A DNA stretch of 64,000 nt from JBDRFZ01 sp043818395 (GTDB lineage Bacteria > Patescibacteriota > Patescibacteriia > 2-12-FULL-60-25), in assembly GCA_043818395.1 (NCBI GenBank), contig JBDRFZ010000026.1:1-64000 (forward strand), written 5' to 3'. Of the stretch, positions 27,047 to 35,744 are shown one piece after another. The notes below the pieces were generated by a model. The model was not told the DNA's origin. It ran no database searches and saw nothing but the letters and a program-made list of their open reading frames with translations. The stretch's first letter is position 1, and every line of letters begins with the position of its first letter. The translations under genes and the position numbers were made by a program.

Positions 27047-28197
27047 TGCCAATAAAAGATGAAAAGACTTGGATTGAAGTTTCTAAATCAGCCCTAGCCC
27101 GAAACGTCAAAGAATTTCGTTCTCAACTCGGAAAAAGTGTCGCGATTATGGCTGTTGTTAAATCTAACGCCTACGGCCACGGCTTGGTTTTAGTGGCAAA
27201 AACACTGGAAAACCGGGTTGATTGGTTTGGCGTGGATAATGTGAACGAAGGGCTGGAGTTGCGTAAAAATGGCATAAAAAAGCCGATTTTAATACTTGGA
27301 TACACACAAAGGATGCGTTTAACGGACTGTATGAATAATAATCTGTCTTTTTGTATTTACAATAAAGAAACCGTCCTGGCGATTAAAAATCTTCTAAAAG
27401 AAGATAGAAATAACCTTAAAAAAGCCAAAGTCCATATAAAAATAGAAACAGGGACTACAAGACAGGGAATAGAAAATCAAGAACTCCATGATTTGGCGAA
27501 GTCTCTAAAAAGCTGTAAAAACATTTTAGTCGAGGGTGCTTATACGCATTATGCAAACATAGAAGATACGACGGATCATTTTTATGCCAGATCCCAGTTA
27601 AAAAGATACAAGGACGCATTAAAGATCCTGTCGGGTTTGGGAGTGGAACCCGCGATTAAACATACGGCTTGCAGTGCCGCGGCCATTTTATTTCCGGAAA
27701 CATATTTCAATTTAGTGCGCGTCGGTATCTCGCTGTACGGCTTATGGTCATCAAAAGAAACGCAAGCCGTAGCCAGGCAGAAACATAGCGCCCTGAAATT
27801 GACGCCGGCGCTTACCTGGAAAACCATCGTAGCTCAAATAAAAAACGTACAAAAAGGAACCGCAGTGAGTTATGGACTTACAGAAAAAACCACAAGAAAA
27901 TCGCGATTAGCGGTTATACCAGTTGGTTATTGGGATGGTTTGGACAGAAAACTTTCCAGTGTAGGCTCTGTTCTTATCAACGGAACCAGATGTAAGATCG
28001 TAGGTAGGATCTGTATGAATATGTGTTTAGTGGATGTTACGGAGGTCAAAGATTTAAAATTGGAAAATGAAGTCGTGATACTAGGAAAACAAAAAAATGA
28101 AAAAATAAGTGCCGAAGAAATCGCCGGGAAAGTTGGAACAATCAATTATGAGATAATAACCAGAATTAATCCGATGATTAAGAGGATTGTTCATTAA
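27046..28197 (+). CDS. alr: Alanine racemase
   Basis: 383 residues. The PLP-lysine motif is VKSNAYGHG near residue 40. The C-terminal domain has the second catalytic Tyr region (AVSYGLTEKTTRKSRLAVIPVGYWDG) and the substrate-contact CMNMCLVDV. It makes D-alanine for peptidoglycan. Coupled to serS by a one-base overlap and followed by ftsQ, so it sits in a wall/division context. Confidence 0.95.
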   Translation: MPIKDEKTWIEVSKSALARNVKEFRSQLGKSVAIMAVVKSNAYGHGLVLVAKTLENRVDWFGVDNVNEGLELRKNGIKKPILILGYTQRMRLTDCMNNNLSFCIYNKETVLAIKNLLKEDRNNLKKAKVHIKIETGTTRQGIENQELHDLAKSLKSCKNILVEGAYTHYANIEDTTDHFYARSQLKRYKDALKILSGLGVEPAIKHTACSAAAILFPETYFNLVRVGISLYGLWSSKETQAVARQKHSALKLTPALTWKTIVAQIKNVQKGTAVSYGLTEKTTRKSRLAVIPVGYWDGLDRKLSSVGSVLINGTRCKIVGRICMNMCLVDVTEVKDLKLENEVVILGKQKNEKISAEEIAGKVGTINYEIITRINPMIKRIVH

Positions 28198-28198
28198 T

Positions 28199-29038
28199 AT
28201 GTTTAGTAAGAAGGTAATAAGAACAGGGAATTACGTTAATGTTAAATTTAATAACTCCCAAAAACATAAAGTATTATCATATTTTTTAGTAATCATTGGT
28301 TTTATTGTATGCTTTATTTGGTTCATGATTGTATCCAAATTTTGGGATATTAAAAAAATAGAAGTTAACGAATTAGCAGTCATTAGCAGGGGAGAGGTGA
28401 TTGATGCTGTGTTTAAAATTCTAGATGAAAATGATCATTTTATCATAAAAGGTAGAAATATTTTTTTTATTGATACAAAAGATCTAGAAACCGAATTAAA
28501 CGAAAGTCTTTTTGTAGAAAACGTAACTGTGGATAAGTCCTATCCTAATATTTTACGACTCATCGTTAAAGAACGTCAGAGGAGTGTGGTAATTGCTTCA
28601 AAAGATCAATTATTAACAGTGGATATAAACGGCTTAGTTACCGGTGAAGCTATAGATGAAGTCAAAGATGAATTACGTCTTAGGTTAAATGATAAATCTT
28701 TTTCAGATTCAGCTCATCCGCCTTTGATTTTGTGCGATTTGCAAGAATTAGCCACCAGCGGTTATCAAGTAGCTGATCAAGAAACTGTTAAAAGATGGTT
28801 AGATACCTACAAAACTTTACTATCCGAAGGTCTTGAATTTAGATACATCAAAATTGATGATGCACTTTCAAGAACTTTAAGGATCCGCCTGGAAAATGGA
28901 ATTGATCTGTTGGTTGATATCTTGAGTCCGCTGGATCCTCAAATTGAGACTTATGATAAATATCGGCAGTCAAAACCTAAGGTAAATCCAAAGGAATATA
29001 TCGACGTTCGCATCCCGGGAAAATTATATATAAAGTAG
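28199..29038 (+). CDS. ftsQ: FtsQ/DivIB-type cell-division protein
   Basis: 279 residues from the ATG at 28199; a TTG 12 bp upstream is possible. A short basic cytoplasmic tail, one transmembrane helix (about 25-50) and a POTRA domain (WDIKKIEVNELAVISRGEVIDAVFKIL) are followed by an FtsQ-like beta domain ending in an RIPGKLYIK-type strand. It links divisome proteins outside the membrane. This is the last host gene before the prophage. Base composition is more AT-rich than upstream genes. Confidence 0.85.
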   Translation: MFSKKVIRTGNYVNVKFNNSQKHKVLSYFLVIIGFIVCFIWFMIVSKFWDIKKIEVNELAVISRGEVIDAVFKILDENDHFIIKGRNIFFIDTKDLETELNESLFVENVTVDKSYPNILRLIVKERQRSVVIASKDQLLTVDINGLVTGEAIDEVKDELRLRLNDKSFSDSAHPPLILCDLQELATSGYQVADQETVKRWLDTYKTLLSEGLEFRYIKIDDALSRTLRIRLENGIDLLVDILSPLDPQIETYDKYRQSKPKVNPKEYIDVRIPGKLYIK

Positions 29039-29368
29039 GAAGCCAAAAAATCGCCTGTAAGCATTTTCAAGGTATTGGGATACCTCTTGAAACAGAGCTC
29101 TTTGCAGGTTGCGGAATAGGCTTTGATTTTATGAATATAGACAAGGGTGGAGATAGCTCATAATTAAAAATATAAATTTAAAGTGCAGAAATACTAATCT
29201 TGATTTAAAAAGAAAATCATTTATCAAAAAGACACAGATGAACTAGGTAAATACTAAGAAGTTTATTTAAAACTTTTTATTTTATGTGTTTTATGTGATA
29301 GAAGAAAATTGTAAGAAATAGTTAAAATACGTGAAAAAGCCTTAAAATAGCTAAAAGTAATGCCCTAT
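29039..29368. other. Gene-free AT-rich stretch before the left att site
   Basis: No gene supported. A weak hairpin (TTTCAAGGTAT / GATACCTCTTGAAA) lies near 29067-29095, and the rest is AT-rich. A short open frame without a start (about 29042-29162) is not convincing. The next division gene normally found after ftsQ is not here, consistent with interruption of this locus. Confidence 0.6.
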
Positions 29369-29396
29369 GTGTCTCATAACATATATTGTGCGACGC
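29369..29396 (+). other. attL: Left prophage att site, dif/Xer-like 28-bp site
   Basis: It reads GTGTCTCATAA - CATATA - TTGTGCGACGC. The two 11-bp arms are inverted repeats of each other at 8 of 11 positions around a 6-bp spacer, the geometry of Xer recombination sites. The right arm is identical to that of the site at 62668-62695, in the same orientation. The element's tyrosine recombinase gene is 170 bp away. Confidence 0.6.
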
Positions 29397-29567
29397 ATAA
29401 GGCTAATCTTTAAACCACTTGGAAGTGGCTGGATTTTTGGCTCGTCCACCTATTGTGTGGAAACCGCTGATGTTCGATTTTGAAGGTTCCCCTGCCCTAG
29501 TCGCTGCTTGGTCAACAATATACCTTACCGTTCCGTAAGGGTCAAATAATCAATTCCCATACGGATT

Positions 29568-30446
29568 CTAAGCCGCGATCTTTTGGTACGCTTTGACGAC
29601 ATCTTCGTCATGCACGTCCAGATAGATTTGGCTCGAGTTGATATTTTTGTGGCCAAGGATCTTTTGAATGTACCGAGGGTGTATCCCCGACTTCACGGCG
29701 CGCATGCCTAAGCCATGGCGGAATGAGTGTGGCGAGATGTTTGACTTGGGTCTCAGATCGGCTACAAGACGCTGTACGGAGCGCGTAGAGAGCTTCCCTC
29801 CCCTATTCTTACGGTCCATGGAGATGAACATGGCATCAGACGAAGCCCAGAGCTCGCGTTGAGGCAAATATTCCTTCATGAGCTGCGCCGTCGCGTCATC
29901 CCAGAACACCATACGGAGCTGGCGGTTCTTTTTCGAGATGATCGAGCCATGGCCATCTTGGATATGGAGATCCTTGGTTTCAAGGCAACAGAGCTCGGCG
30001 ACGCGGACTCCCGACGAATATAGGAACGAGAGCATTGTTTTGTCTCTAAGGCTCCGGAAATTCTCGGCCCGGATGCCATCAATCATAGCCCTCGCATCTC
30101 CCGTTTCTACCGGCGCATACGAGCGACTGACGTACTTCGGGACTGACACCAGCTGGTAGTCCCAAGTGATTTCGTGACGAAGGAACAGGTACTTCATGAA
30201 CTGGCGAAGTGCCACCATCATGAACGCGACGGACGAGTCGGCGTAATCCTTGTTTTTGAGATAGCCGTGATACTTGGCGATCTCGGTCACCTTGATATCT
30301 GCGAGCGGCTTGTCGCCGGCAAACACGATGAAACGTCCGATGAGGTCAGTGTACGTCCTGACCGTGCTGCAGGAGTACTTACCCATACCCCATTCTGTAA
30401 ACTCCGAAAGACCTTCTTTGAGCGTTAACCCTTTGGGTTCGCGCAT
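29568..30446 (-). CDS. int: Tyrosine recombinase / phage integrase (XerC/D-like)
   Basis: 292 residues, the size of XerC/XerD rather than of longer phage integrases. The N-terminal SAM-like core-binding domain is at about 1-90. The catalytic domain shows SGVRVAELCCL (first Arg), the K strand region SKKNRQLRMVFW, SPHSFRHGLGMRA (HxxR), LGHKNINSSQIYLDV (H and the nucleophile Tyr). No arm-binding domain is visible. That fits dif-like target sites. It is adjacent to the left att site, reading toward it. A hairpin overlaps the region just upstream of the ATG. Confidence 0.93.
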   Translation of the reverse strand: MREPKGLTLKEGLSEFTEWGMGKYSCSTVRTYTDLIGRFIVFAGDKPLADIKVTEIAKYHGYLKNKDYADSSVAFMMVALRQFMKYLFLRHEITWDYQLVSVPKYVSRSYAPVETGDARAMIDGIRAENFRSLRDKTMLSFLYSSGVRVAELCCLETKDLHIQDGHGSIISKKNRQLRMVFWDDATAQLMKEYLPQRELWASSDAMFISMDRKNRGGKLSTRSVQRLVADLRPKSNISPHSFRHGLGMRAVKSGIHPRYIQKILGHKNINSSQIYLDVHDEDVVKAYQKIAA

Positions 30447-30753
30447 ATGAAACCGCCCACCCTACTCCCGCTCGGATTCCAGTCCTTGCGGTTTCGGATG
30501 GGCGGATCGCAGACGCCATGCATTTTTACATGCGTGAAGCCTGTACCTTAGAACTTATTGCACCTAACCAAAAGATGCAATGCCCTAAAGCAGATCCTGT
30601 CCAAACGATCGCTTGCTGGAATATCATCCTCCTGATTAAGGTAGGACGCGCCGTGAGGCTCAAGCGGTTCGCCGGTGGGGAGCTAGGAATAATGACTGGC
30701 AGTGGTAGTTGTCGCTTAGCACGGAAAAGCCGTCAAGTAGGGTTATCCACTCA
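30447..30753. other. Gene-free region upstream of the integrase with inverted GC-rich arms
   Basis: CCGCCCACC (30453-30461) and GATGGGCGG (30497-30505) can pair (one mismatch) across the leader of the integrase gene. The same CCGCCCACC motif forms a longer hairpin near the right prophage end (62575-62620). No gene is convincing in the rest. Confidence 0.5.
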
Positions 30754-30782
30754 TAAAAAAAGAGGGTTAAATTCCACCCTCA
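30754..30782 (-). terminator. Intrinsic terminator, minus strand
   Basis: GAGGGT (30762-30767) and ACCCTC (30776-30781) form the stem. On the minus strand it is followed by seven T. It closes the 49-residue reading frame immediately upstream. Confidence 0.65.
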
Positions 30783-30783
30783 A

Positions 30784-30933
30784 CTAATTCGGCGTCGTCG
30801 TCTTCTTCCATTTAGACCTTTGGCGACGTGTATGCACTGTGATTACGGTGTAATACGAAACACTCGCCTCCTGCAAGAAGAACGGATGCCTCAAGACAGG
30901 TTGATGAGTCCCATGGAACAGATCAATCATCAT
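30784..30933 (-). CDS. Putative 49-residue basic protein
   Basis: Reads MMIDLFHGTHQPVLRHPFFL and continues to a basic tail with RRQRSKWKK. The stop codon is 2 bp before an intrinsic terminator, which is the main support. No recognisable family and no strong ribosome-binding site. It could be a small phage regulator or a chance frame. Confidence 0.35.
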   Translation of the reverse strand: MMIDLFHGTHQPVLRHPFFLQEASVSYYTVITVHTRRQRSKWKKTTTPN

Positions 30934-31171
30934 GGAACCTGATTTTATGGATACCAGTAACTTCTAGAAGACCTATCACAAAAATACCTACTACGGGAAA
31001 TGATAAAAAACCGAGAAGAAAGAGGATCATACTTAATTTAAAATATCACTATATTCACTATATTACTTTGTCTCTCAAGATGCAACTTTGTAGCTAATAA
31101 AGCTGTTATATGCAACGGATGGCGGGCAGATCGGTGAATTAGATTTGGGGAATTGTTTTTTGACCATTTGG

Positions 31172-32449
31172 TTACCTCTCATAAATATCAACCGCTCCGA
31201 CATGAGATCGGTGCGAAAAAATAGATAAAAAGTTTAGTTCATTTTGAGAGAGCGTTTGGGGAACAAATACAAAAGCAGCCCGCGTTTTATCTTGAATGAC
31301 TCTATTTGTAGTGAATCGAACGAATCTTTTTTGGAGAAAGTAATTCCATTCATATCCAAAATTACCGAGAGCCATACTGTCTTCTGGATATTTGGACACT
31401 ATTGTCTGTAACGCGTTTACATCTTCGATTCTGAAATATGACGACGTATAGGTTAATTTTGGCATCACGATCCTCACGTCGATGACGAATACCGCAACAA
31501 CGACAAGAAGAATTGAAAAATTCATCCATCTCTTTGGGAGATCCAGTTCAAGCACACTCCAAGAAGCGAGTGCAAACACGTATGGCGTGTAATAGGATGC
31601 TGGATTTTTGAAGAAATAGATCGAAAAGATGCTCAAACCCAATAGAAAGGTCGCTTTTCGAAATCTTTGTTCTTTCTTTGCTATGAACGAAAGTAACCCC
31701 GTGATAAGTGCGACTATAAGCAACCGTCCAAAATCTGCTTGAAACAGTTCGATGATACGACCCACCATGCTCGATGATGATACGCGATGAGCAAGGCTTA
31801 ATGCATCAGCGATCGAAAGTGGATTTGTTAGTAGCCACAGTATCACAAGACCGCTATGAGCGGCTGTAAAAATAAATAGCCACAAAGTCGTATCATTTCG
31901 TCGTATTTGCAGCGTTTTTTCGTGCAATGCTTGCCAAAATAACATGCAAACAACAGGGAAAAGCAGTAGCCCCTGAAGCTGCGTCCAGATGGCGAACATA
32001 TAACCCGCGAAAATCCAAAAAAAGCCAATCCTTGGTTCTTTTACCGCTCCGTATGCGATTAAAGCAATCGCGCAGGAAATAAAAGATGTTTGATAACCCT
32101 GACCCATCCAATAAATAACAGCCGGATTTATTGCAATAAAGAAAAATATAAGCAACGGCAAATATTTTTCACGCTTGAGGATCAATTTAAAAAAGAGCCA
32201 AAAACTAAATACGTCAGCAAGAAAACTTGGCAAACGCGCCGCGAAATCGGTGTGTCCAAATATCCATTGACTTGCAACCATCAGCCAGCGACCTAATGGT
32301 GGATGCGGTACGGCAATATTTAACGCATACTTCGCTGAGTCAGTTGCGAGAACTCCAAAAGATACGCTGCGTAGAAATAAATAGAGGTATACAGCTGTAA
32401 TCAGCACCCCGATGAATATAAATAACCGGCGCCTATTTAAGGTCATCAT
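31172..32449 (-). CDS. Membrane glycosyltransferase, PMT_2/ArnT-like
   Basis: 425 residues with about nine to ten transmembrane helices. The first external loop has the acidic motif ATDSAKYA and is followed by HPPLGRWLMVASQWIFGHTDFAARLPSFL, the signature region of lipid-linked-sugar glycosyltransferases of the GT39/PMT_2 (ArnT, Dol-P-Man) superfamily. They transfer a sugar from a polyprenyl-phosphate donor outside the membrane. It is the last gene of a four-gene minus-strand set with GtrA. It overlaps the upstream 114-residue gene by 17 bp. Confidence 0.8.
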   Translation of the reverse strand: MMTLNRRRLFIFIGVLITAVYLYLFLRSVSFGVLATDSAKYALNIAVPHPPLGRWLMVASQWIFGHTDFAARLPSFLADVFSFWLFFKLILKREKYLPLLIFFFIAINPAVIYWMGQGYQTSFISCAIALIAYGAVKEPRIGFFWIFAGYMFAIWTQLQGLLLFPVVCMLFWQALHEKTLQIRRNDTTLWLFIFTAAHSGLVILWLLTNPLSIADALSLAHRVSSSSMVGRIIELFQADFGRLLIVALITGLLSFIAKKEQRFRKATFLLGLSIFSIYFFKNPASYYTPYVFALASWSVLELDLPKRWMNFSILLVVVAVFVIDVRIVMPKLTYTSSYFRIEDVNALQTIVSKYPEDSMALGNFGYEWNYFLQKRFVRFTTNRVIQDKTRAAFVFVPQTLSQNELNFLSIFSHRSHVGAVDIYER

Positions 32450-32777
32450 ACGTTAACGAATATTTTGATGGCTCGCTTTGTTGCCAAACGATATGGATTT
32501 CTTGGAGAGGCTGGTGTGCTGTTATTGAATTCCATTGCTCTTGAAGAACCATTCGACACGAAGATGTCGCATCGCAGCGCAGAGAGTCGAGATCAAAAAA
32601 TGAAGTTGCTATTCCTTGGTAGTTACGAAGTGAGAGCATGACAACTTCTGCTTGGTCGCGAATGCTACGCGAAACATACAACGGCCAAATCCCAACAAGA
32701 TGGATTATGAGCAGTACAAAAATAGCGGCCGTTGATACAGAAATGAATAACCAGAATGCACGAAAGGTTACAGGCAT
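32433..32777 (-). CDS. Single-helix membrane protein of the glycan module
   Basis: 114 residues: one N-terminal transmembrane helix (about 8-30) and a ~80-residue outer domain with two Cys in LRCDATSSCRM, possibly a disulfide. Not recognised. It is translationally coupled to the downstream glycosyltransferase and 6 bp from the upstream FAD oxidoreductase, so it likely works with them. Confidence 0.6.
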   Translation of the reverse strand: MPVTFRAFWLFISVSTAAIFVLLIIHLVGIWPLYVSRSIRDQAEVVMLSLRNYQGIATSFFDLDSLRCDATSSCRMVLQEQWNSITAHQPLQEIHIVWQQSEPSKYSLTYDDLK

Positions 32778-32783
32778 ATCTAT

Positions 32784-34355
32784 TCATTTTTTTTCAAGGT
32801 ATTCCTGCTCCGTATTTACCGACCAGAGATTCTGCTTATCCGTAATTCCAGCAACGATATTATCAACGGCAATCATTGCTGTTAGCATGGAATGATCCTG
32901 ATTATTATATCGATGCATGCCGTTGCGGCCGATAAGGAACAAATTTTCGAATCCATCGACATATGTTCGCAGACGGTCAAATTCGTTGTAGGTTCCAAAA
33001 TAAGCTGGATACGCTTTCTTTTCACGTAGTACAGTTCCATCGAGAACGTCATCTTCATTGATAATTCCGATCTTTGCCAACTCGTGTTTCCCGAGTGCAA
33101 GCAAGTCTTCATCACTTTTGTTCCAAAGTCCATCGCCTTCATTGCAGAAATACTCCATACCAACCCAAGTAGTAGTTTGGTCTTTAACCATGTATTCGCT
33201 CCAATTATTGAAGATCTGTAACCGTCCAACGAGAACATCCGGATCATGGATATAAATCCAATTGTCGGTGATACGTCGATCTTGCGCTGCCGAATCCTCA
33301 ACAGCGAGCTTCTTCAGAAGAAGCCCGACTGTCATAAAATCCCGATATTGCAAACCTTTTGCGATTCGTCGCACATCTTCGGGGATGGATGCCTTAAGTC
33401 CCGCAATAAGTTCTCGGATGGCCATGGTCGAGAAAACGTAATCCCCGCGATACGTTTTAGTTCCTTGTGGCCCTTCTGTGTTTACTGCGACGACTTGGTT
33501 TCCGTCCGCCTCCAGTTTAGTAACGCACTCGCCCATTAGTATCTCCCCCCCCCGTGCTCGAATAAGATCGGCCACGGTTTCCCACATGAGACCGGGACCA
33601 AGTTTAGGATAGAAGAACCGTTCGATGAGAGACGTCTCTGTGTCTTTTTGATCTAAAGACCCTCGATGAGGCAAAAGTCCCTTAAGATAATGTAAAATGA
33701 TTTTTGTGACTGAAAGTCCCTTGATCCGCTGAGCACCCCACTCGGGACTAATCTCACGACAAGGAAGTCCCCAAACCTTTTCCGTGTAAGATTTGAAAAA
33801 TGTTTTATACAGTTCGTCGCCAAACCGATTCAAAAAGAAGTCTTCCAGATTTTTCTCTGGCTTGATAGGAAAAAGACGGCGATAGATATACGTCACCCCA
33901 ATTTTTGTCATGCGCCAAAAACCAAGCTTCGAAATTGTGTCCCATGAGAGGGTGATTGGATAAGGAAAAAACTGTTTGCGAAAAAAGATGCGGGACAGAC
34001 GCTTACGAACGAGCATCACCTTATCTGTTTTCTTAGGATCGACTGACTTGGAATCTGCGTTGACGCTTGTTATTTTGTGTTGATAGTTGATACGGATTTC
34101 TTTCTCGTCTATTTTTTCCAACGGAAGCATGGAAAGCCACCATTGCATCACACGATCAGACTTAGAAAAGAATCGGTGGCCGCCAATATCAATACGGTTG
34201 CCATGATACTCAACTGTTTTGGAAATTCCACCAACGTATTTTGGATTACACTCAAGAATAATCGGTTTAATATCCGTACGTTCTAGAAGCTCATAGGCGG
34301 CAGTTAAGCCTGCGGGACCGGCTCCGATAATAATTGCAGTTTTGGAAAAAGCCAT
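32784..34355 (-). CDS. FAD-dependent oxidoreductase, UDP-galactopyranose-mutase/amine-oxidase-like
   Basis: 523 residues from the ATG at 34355; a longer start at 34439 would overlap gtrA and precedes the fold by 28 odd residues. The dinucleotide motif AIIIGAGPAGLTAAYELL at the very N-terminus is followed by GGISKTVEYHGNRIDIGGHRFF, the pattern of the NAD(P)-binding_8 / UDP-galactopyranose-mutase-like group. The C-terminal FAD contact is GLFLIGRNGMHRYNNQDHSM-like. Relatives are often found in polysaccharide clusters. The substrate is not determined. Confidence 0.75.
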   Translation of the reverse strand: MAFSKTAIIIGAGPAGLTAAYELLERTDIKPIILECNPKYVGGISKTVEYHGNRIDIGGHRFFSKSDRVMQWWLSMLPLEKIDEKEIRINYQHKITSVNADSKSVDPKKTDKVMLVRKRLSRIFFRKQFFPYPITLSWDTISKLGFWRMTKIGVTYIYRRLFPIKPEKNLEDFFLNRFGDELYKTFFKSYTEKVWGLPCREISPEWGAQRIKGLSVTKIILHYLKGLLPHRGSLDQKDTETSLIERFFYPKLGPGLMWETVADLIRARGGEILMGECVTKLEADGNQVVAVNTEGPQGTKTYRGDYVFSTMAIRELIAGLKASIPEDVRRIAKGLQYRDFMTVGLLLKKLAVEDSAAQDRRITDNWIYIHDPDVLVGRLQIFNNWSEYMVKDQTTTWVGMEYFCNEGDGLWNKSDEDLLALGKHELAKIGIINEDDVLDGTVLREKKAYPAYFGTYNEFDRLRTYVDGFENLFLIGRNGMHRYNNQDHSMLTAMIAVDNIVAGITDKQNLWSVNTEQEYLEKK

Positions 34356-34356
34356 A

Positions 34357-34740
34357 TCAGGAAAAAAGCAGTACCTTACGAAGTCCATAATTCCACCAGA
34401 AAACCGTTGCAACGCTTGCAGCTTTTGAATAAAGAACATGTCCTCCCAGCAAACCCGTAAATCCCCAAAGCAGCAGCTCGTTGATGCAGGCGCCCGTAAT
34501 ACCGATTAAGCAAAAGACAAAAAGTTCGCGTCGCGGGTTGTTAAGTTTTCGTTTTGAAAATCCCCACCGTACGCTCAGATAGTAATTAATAACGAGGCCG
34601 ACTGCGAATGAGATTGCTGCACTAAAGAGATAAAATACATGCGCGAAGTTTGTAAGAAAAATTAATACGATCACGTCTCCGGCGAGTGCGATAAAGCTTA
34701 TCATCAAAATTCGCACCCATTCCGGCGGATTCATTCTCAT
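34357..34740 (-). CDS. gtrA: GtrA-family membrane protein
   Basis: 127 residues, four transmembrane helices. It has the GtrA features FxxxGxxGAxxNxxL and AxxxSFxxGLxxNYxxSxxWGF (AISFAVGLVINYYLSVRWGF). GtrA-type proteins move undecaprenyl-phosphate sugars across the membrane, classically in phage serotype-conversion operons. Its start is 62 bp from the divergent epimerase gene. Confidence 0.85.
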   Translation of the reverse strand: MRMNPPEWVRILMISFIALAGDVIVLIFLTNFAHVFYLFSAAISFAVGLVINYYLSVRWGFSKRKLNNPRRELFVFCLIGITGACINELLLWGFTGLLGGHVLYSKAASVATVFWWNYGLRKVLLFS

Positions 34741-34802
34741 AGTTCATTGAACCCAAGTGTAGAGCATTGCACGTTTCTTGTCCATCCTCTAATCTTTTGC
34801 TC

Positions 34803-35717
34803 ATGTCCAAGTTTCTCGTCACTGGCGGCGCCGGATATATCGGCTCGCATGTCACCAATCACCTCCTTGCCCAAGCGCATTCCGTTCGCGTGATAGACAA
34901 CCTTGTAAGCGGCAAGCGTTCCAGAATACCGGCTGGTGTGGATTTTATTGAAGGCGATATTCGAGACCGTGCAACTATTCTACGCGCCACTGATGCAGTG
35001 GATGGAATCTTCCATCTGGCTGCGCTCCCAAGAGTTTCATACTCTATTGAACATCCAGTTGAAGTCTACGATGTTAATGTCGCTGGTACATTAAATATTT
35101 TAGAAGCAGCAAGGAAAACTGGCGTACGTCGGATTGTTTTTAGTTCCAGTTCTGCCATATATGGAAATGCAGAAATTCTTCCAACCGAAGAATCGCATTC
35201 TGCGAATCCACTCAATCCATACGCGCAGTCAAAATTAATGAGTGAACAGATCTTAAAACAATATGCCGATCTGTTCGCTCTCGAAACGGTATCGCTACGA
35301 TACTTTAATGCCTACGGACCTCTCATGGAGGAAAATACGGCATATGCAACGGTCATTGCTGCGTTTCTGGGATGTCTTCGACGTAGCCAGCCTTTCATGA
35401 TTCATGGCACGGGTGAGCAGACTCGTGACTTTGTACACGTGACCGATATTGCCAAAGCTAACTTACTTGCCATGACATCGCCTAGAGTTGGTCATGGCGA
35501 AGCGATCAATATTGGTTCAGGTGAATCGGTTTCGGTTCTTGCTATTGCGGAACTTATGTGCGGACAAGGAGGGGTCATTTATCAGCCTTCAAGGGCAGGA
35601 GATGCTGAACATACACGAGCGACGATCGAAAAGGCAACAATATTACTTGGTTGGAAACCGACAATTCCCTTCAGTAAAGGCATCGAAGATGTTTTAAGTG
35701 CTGAAGATTTTAGTTAA
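34803..35717 (+). CDS. NAD-dependent sugar epimerase/dehydratase (GalE/WbpP-like)
   Basis: 304 residues from the ATG at 34803. Extended short-chain dehydrogenase: GGAGYIGSH for NAD, FSSSSAIYG with the catalytic Ser, and NPYAQSK supplying YxxxK. Family members interconvert UDP-hexoses (for example UDP-Glc/UDP-Gal or the N-acetyl forms). Transcribed divergently from gtrA; it could supply the sugar nucleotide used by the adjacent glycosyltransferase system. A TTGCAC-17-TAATCT promoter-like pair lies in the 62-bp spacer. Confidence 0.88.
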   Translation: MSKFLVTGGAGYIGSHVTNHLLAQAHSVRVIDNLVSGKRSRIPAGVDFIEGDIRDRATILRATDAVDGIFHLAALPRVSYSIEHPVEVYDVNVAGTLNILEAARKTGVRRIVFSSSSAIYGNAEILPTEESHSANPLNPYAQSKLMSEQILKQYADLFALETVSLRYFNAYGPLMEENTAYATVIAAFLGCLRRSQPFMIHGTGEQTRDFVHVTDIAKANLLAMTSPRVGHGEAINIGSGESVSVLAIAELMCGQGGVIYQPSRAGDAEHTRATIEKATILLGWKPTIPFSKGIEDVLSAEDFS

Positions 35718-35744
35718 CCGAACATTCCTGATTGAATTCAATCT

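Noticed and set aside
29042..29162. Open frame continuing after ftsQ in another frame
   Set aside because: Lacks a start codon at the right place and matches nothing recognisable; ftsQ already ends in a normal C-terminal strand.
29400..29560. Possible tRNA or tmRNA fragment as the integration target
   Set aside because: No T-loop, acceptor stem or CCA pattern could be assembled on either strand.
30518..30787. 89-codon + strand open frame next to the integrase
   Set aside because: No ribosome-binding site, unlikely residue composition, and it runs through a terminator stem.
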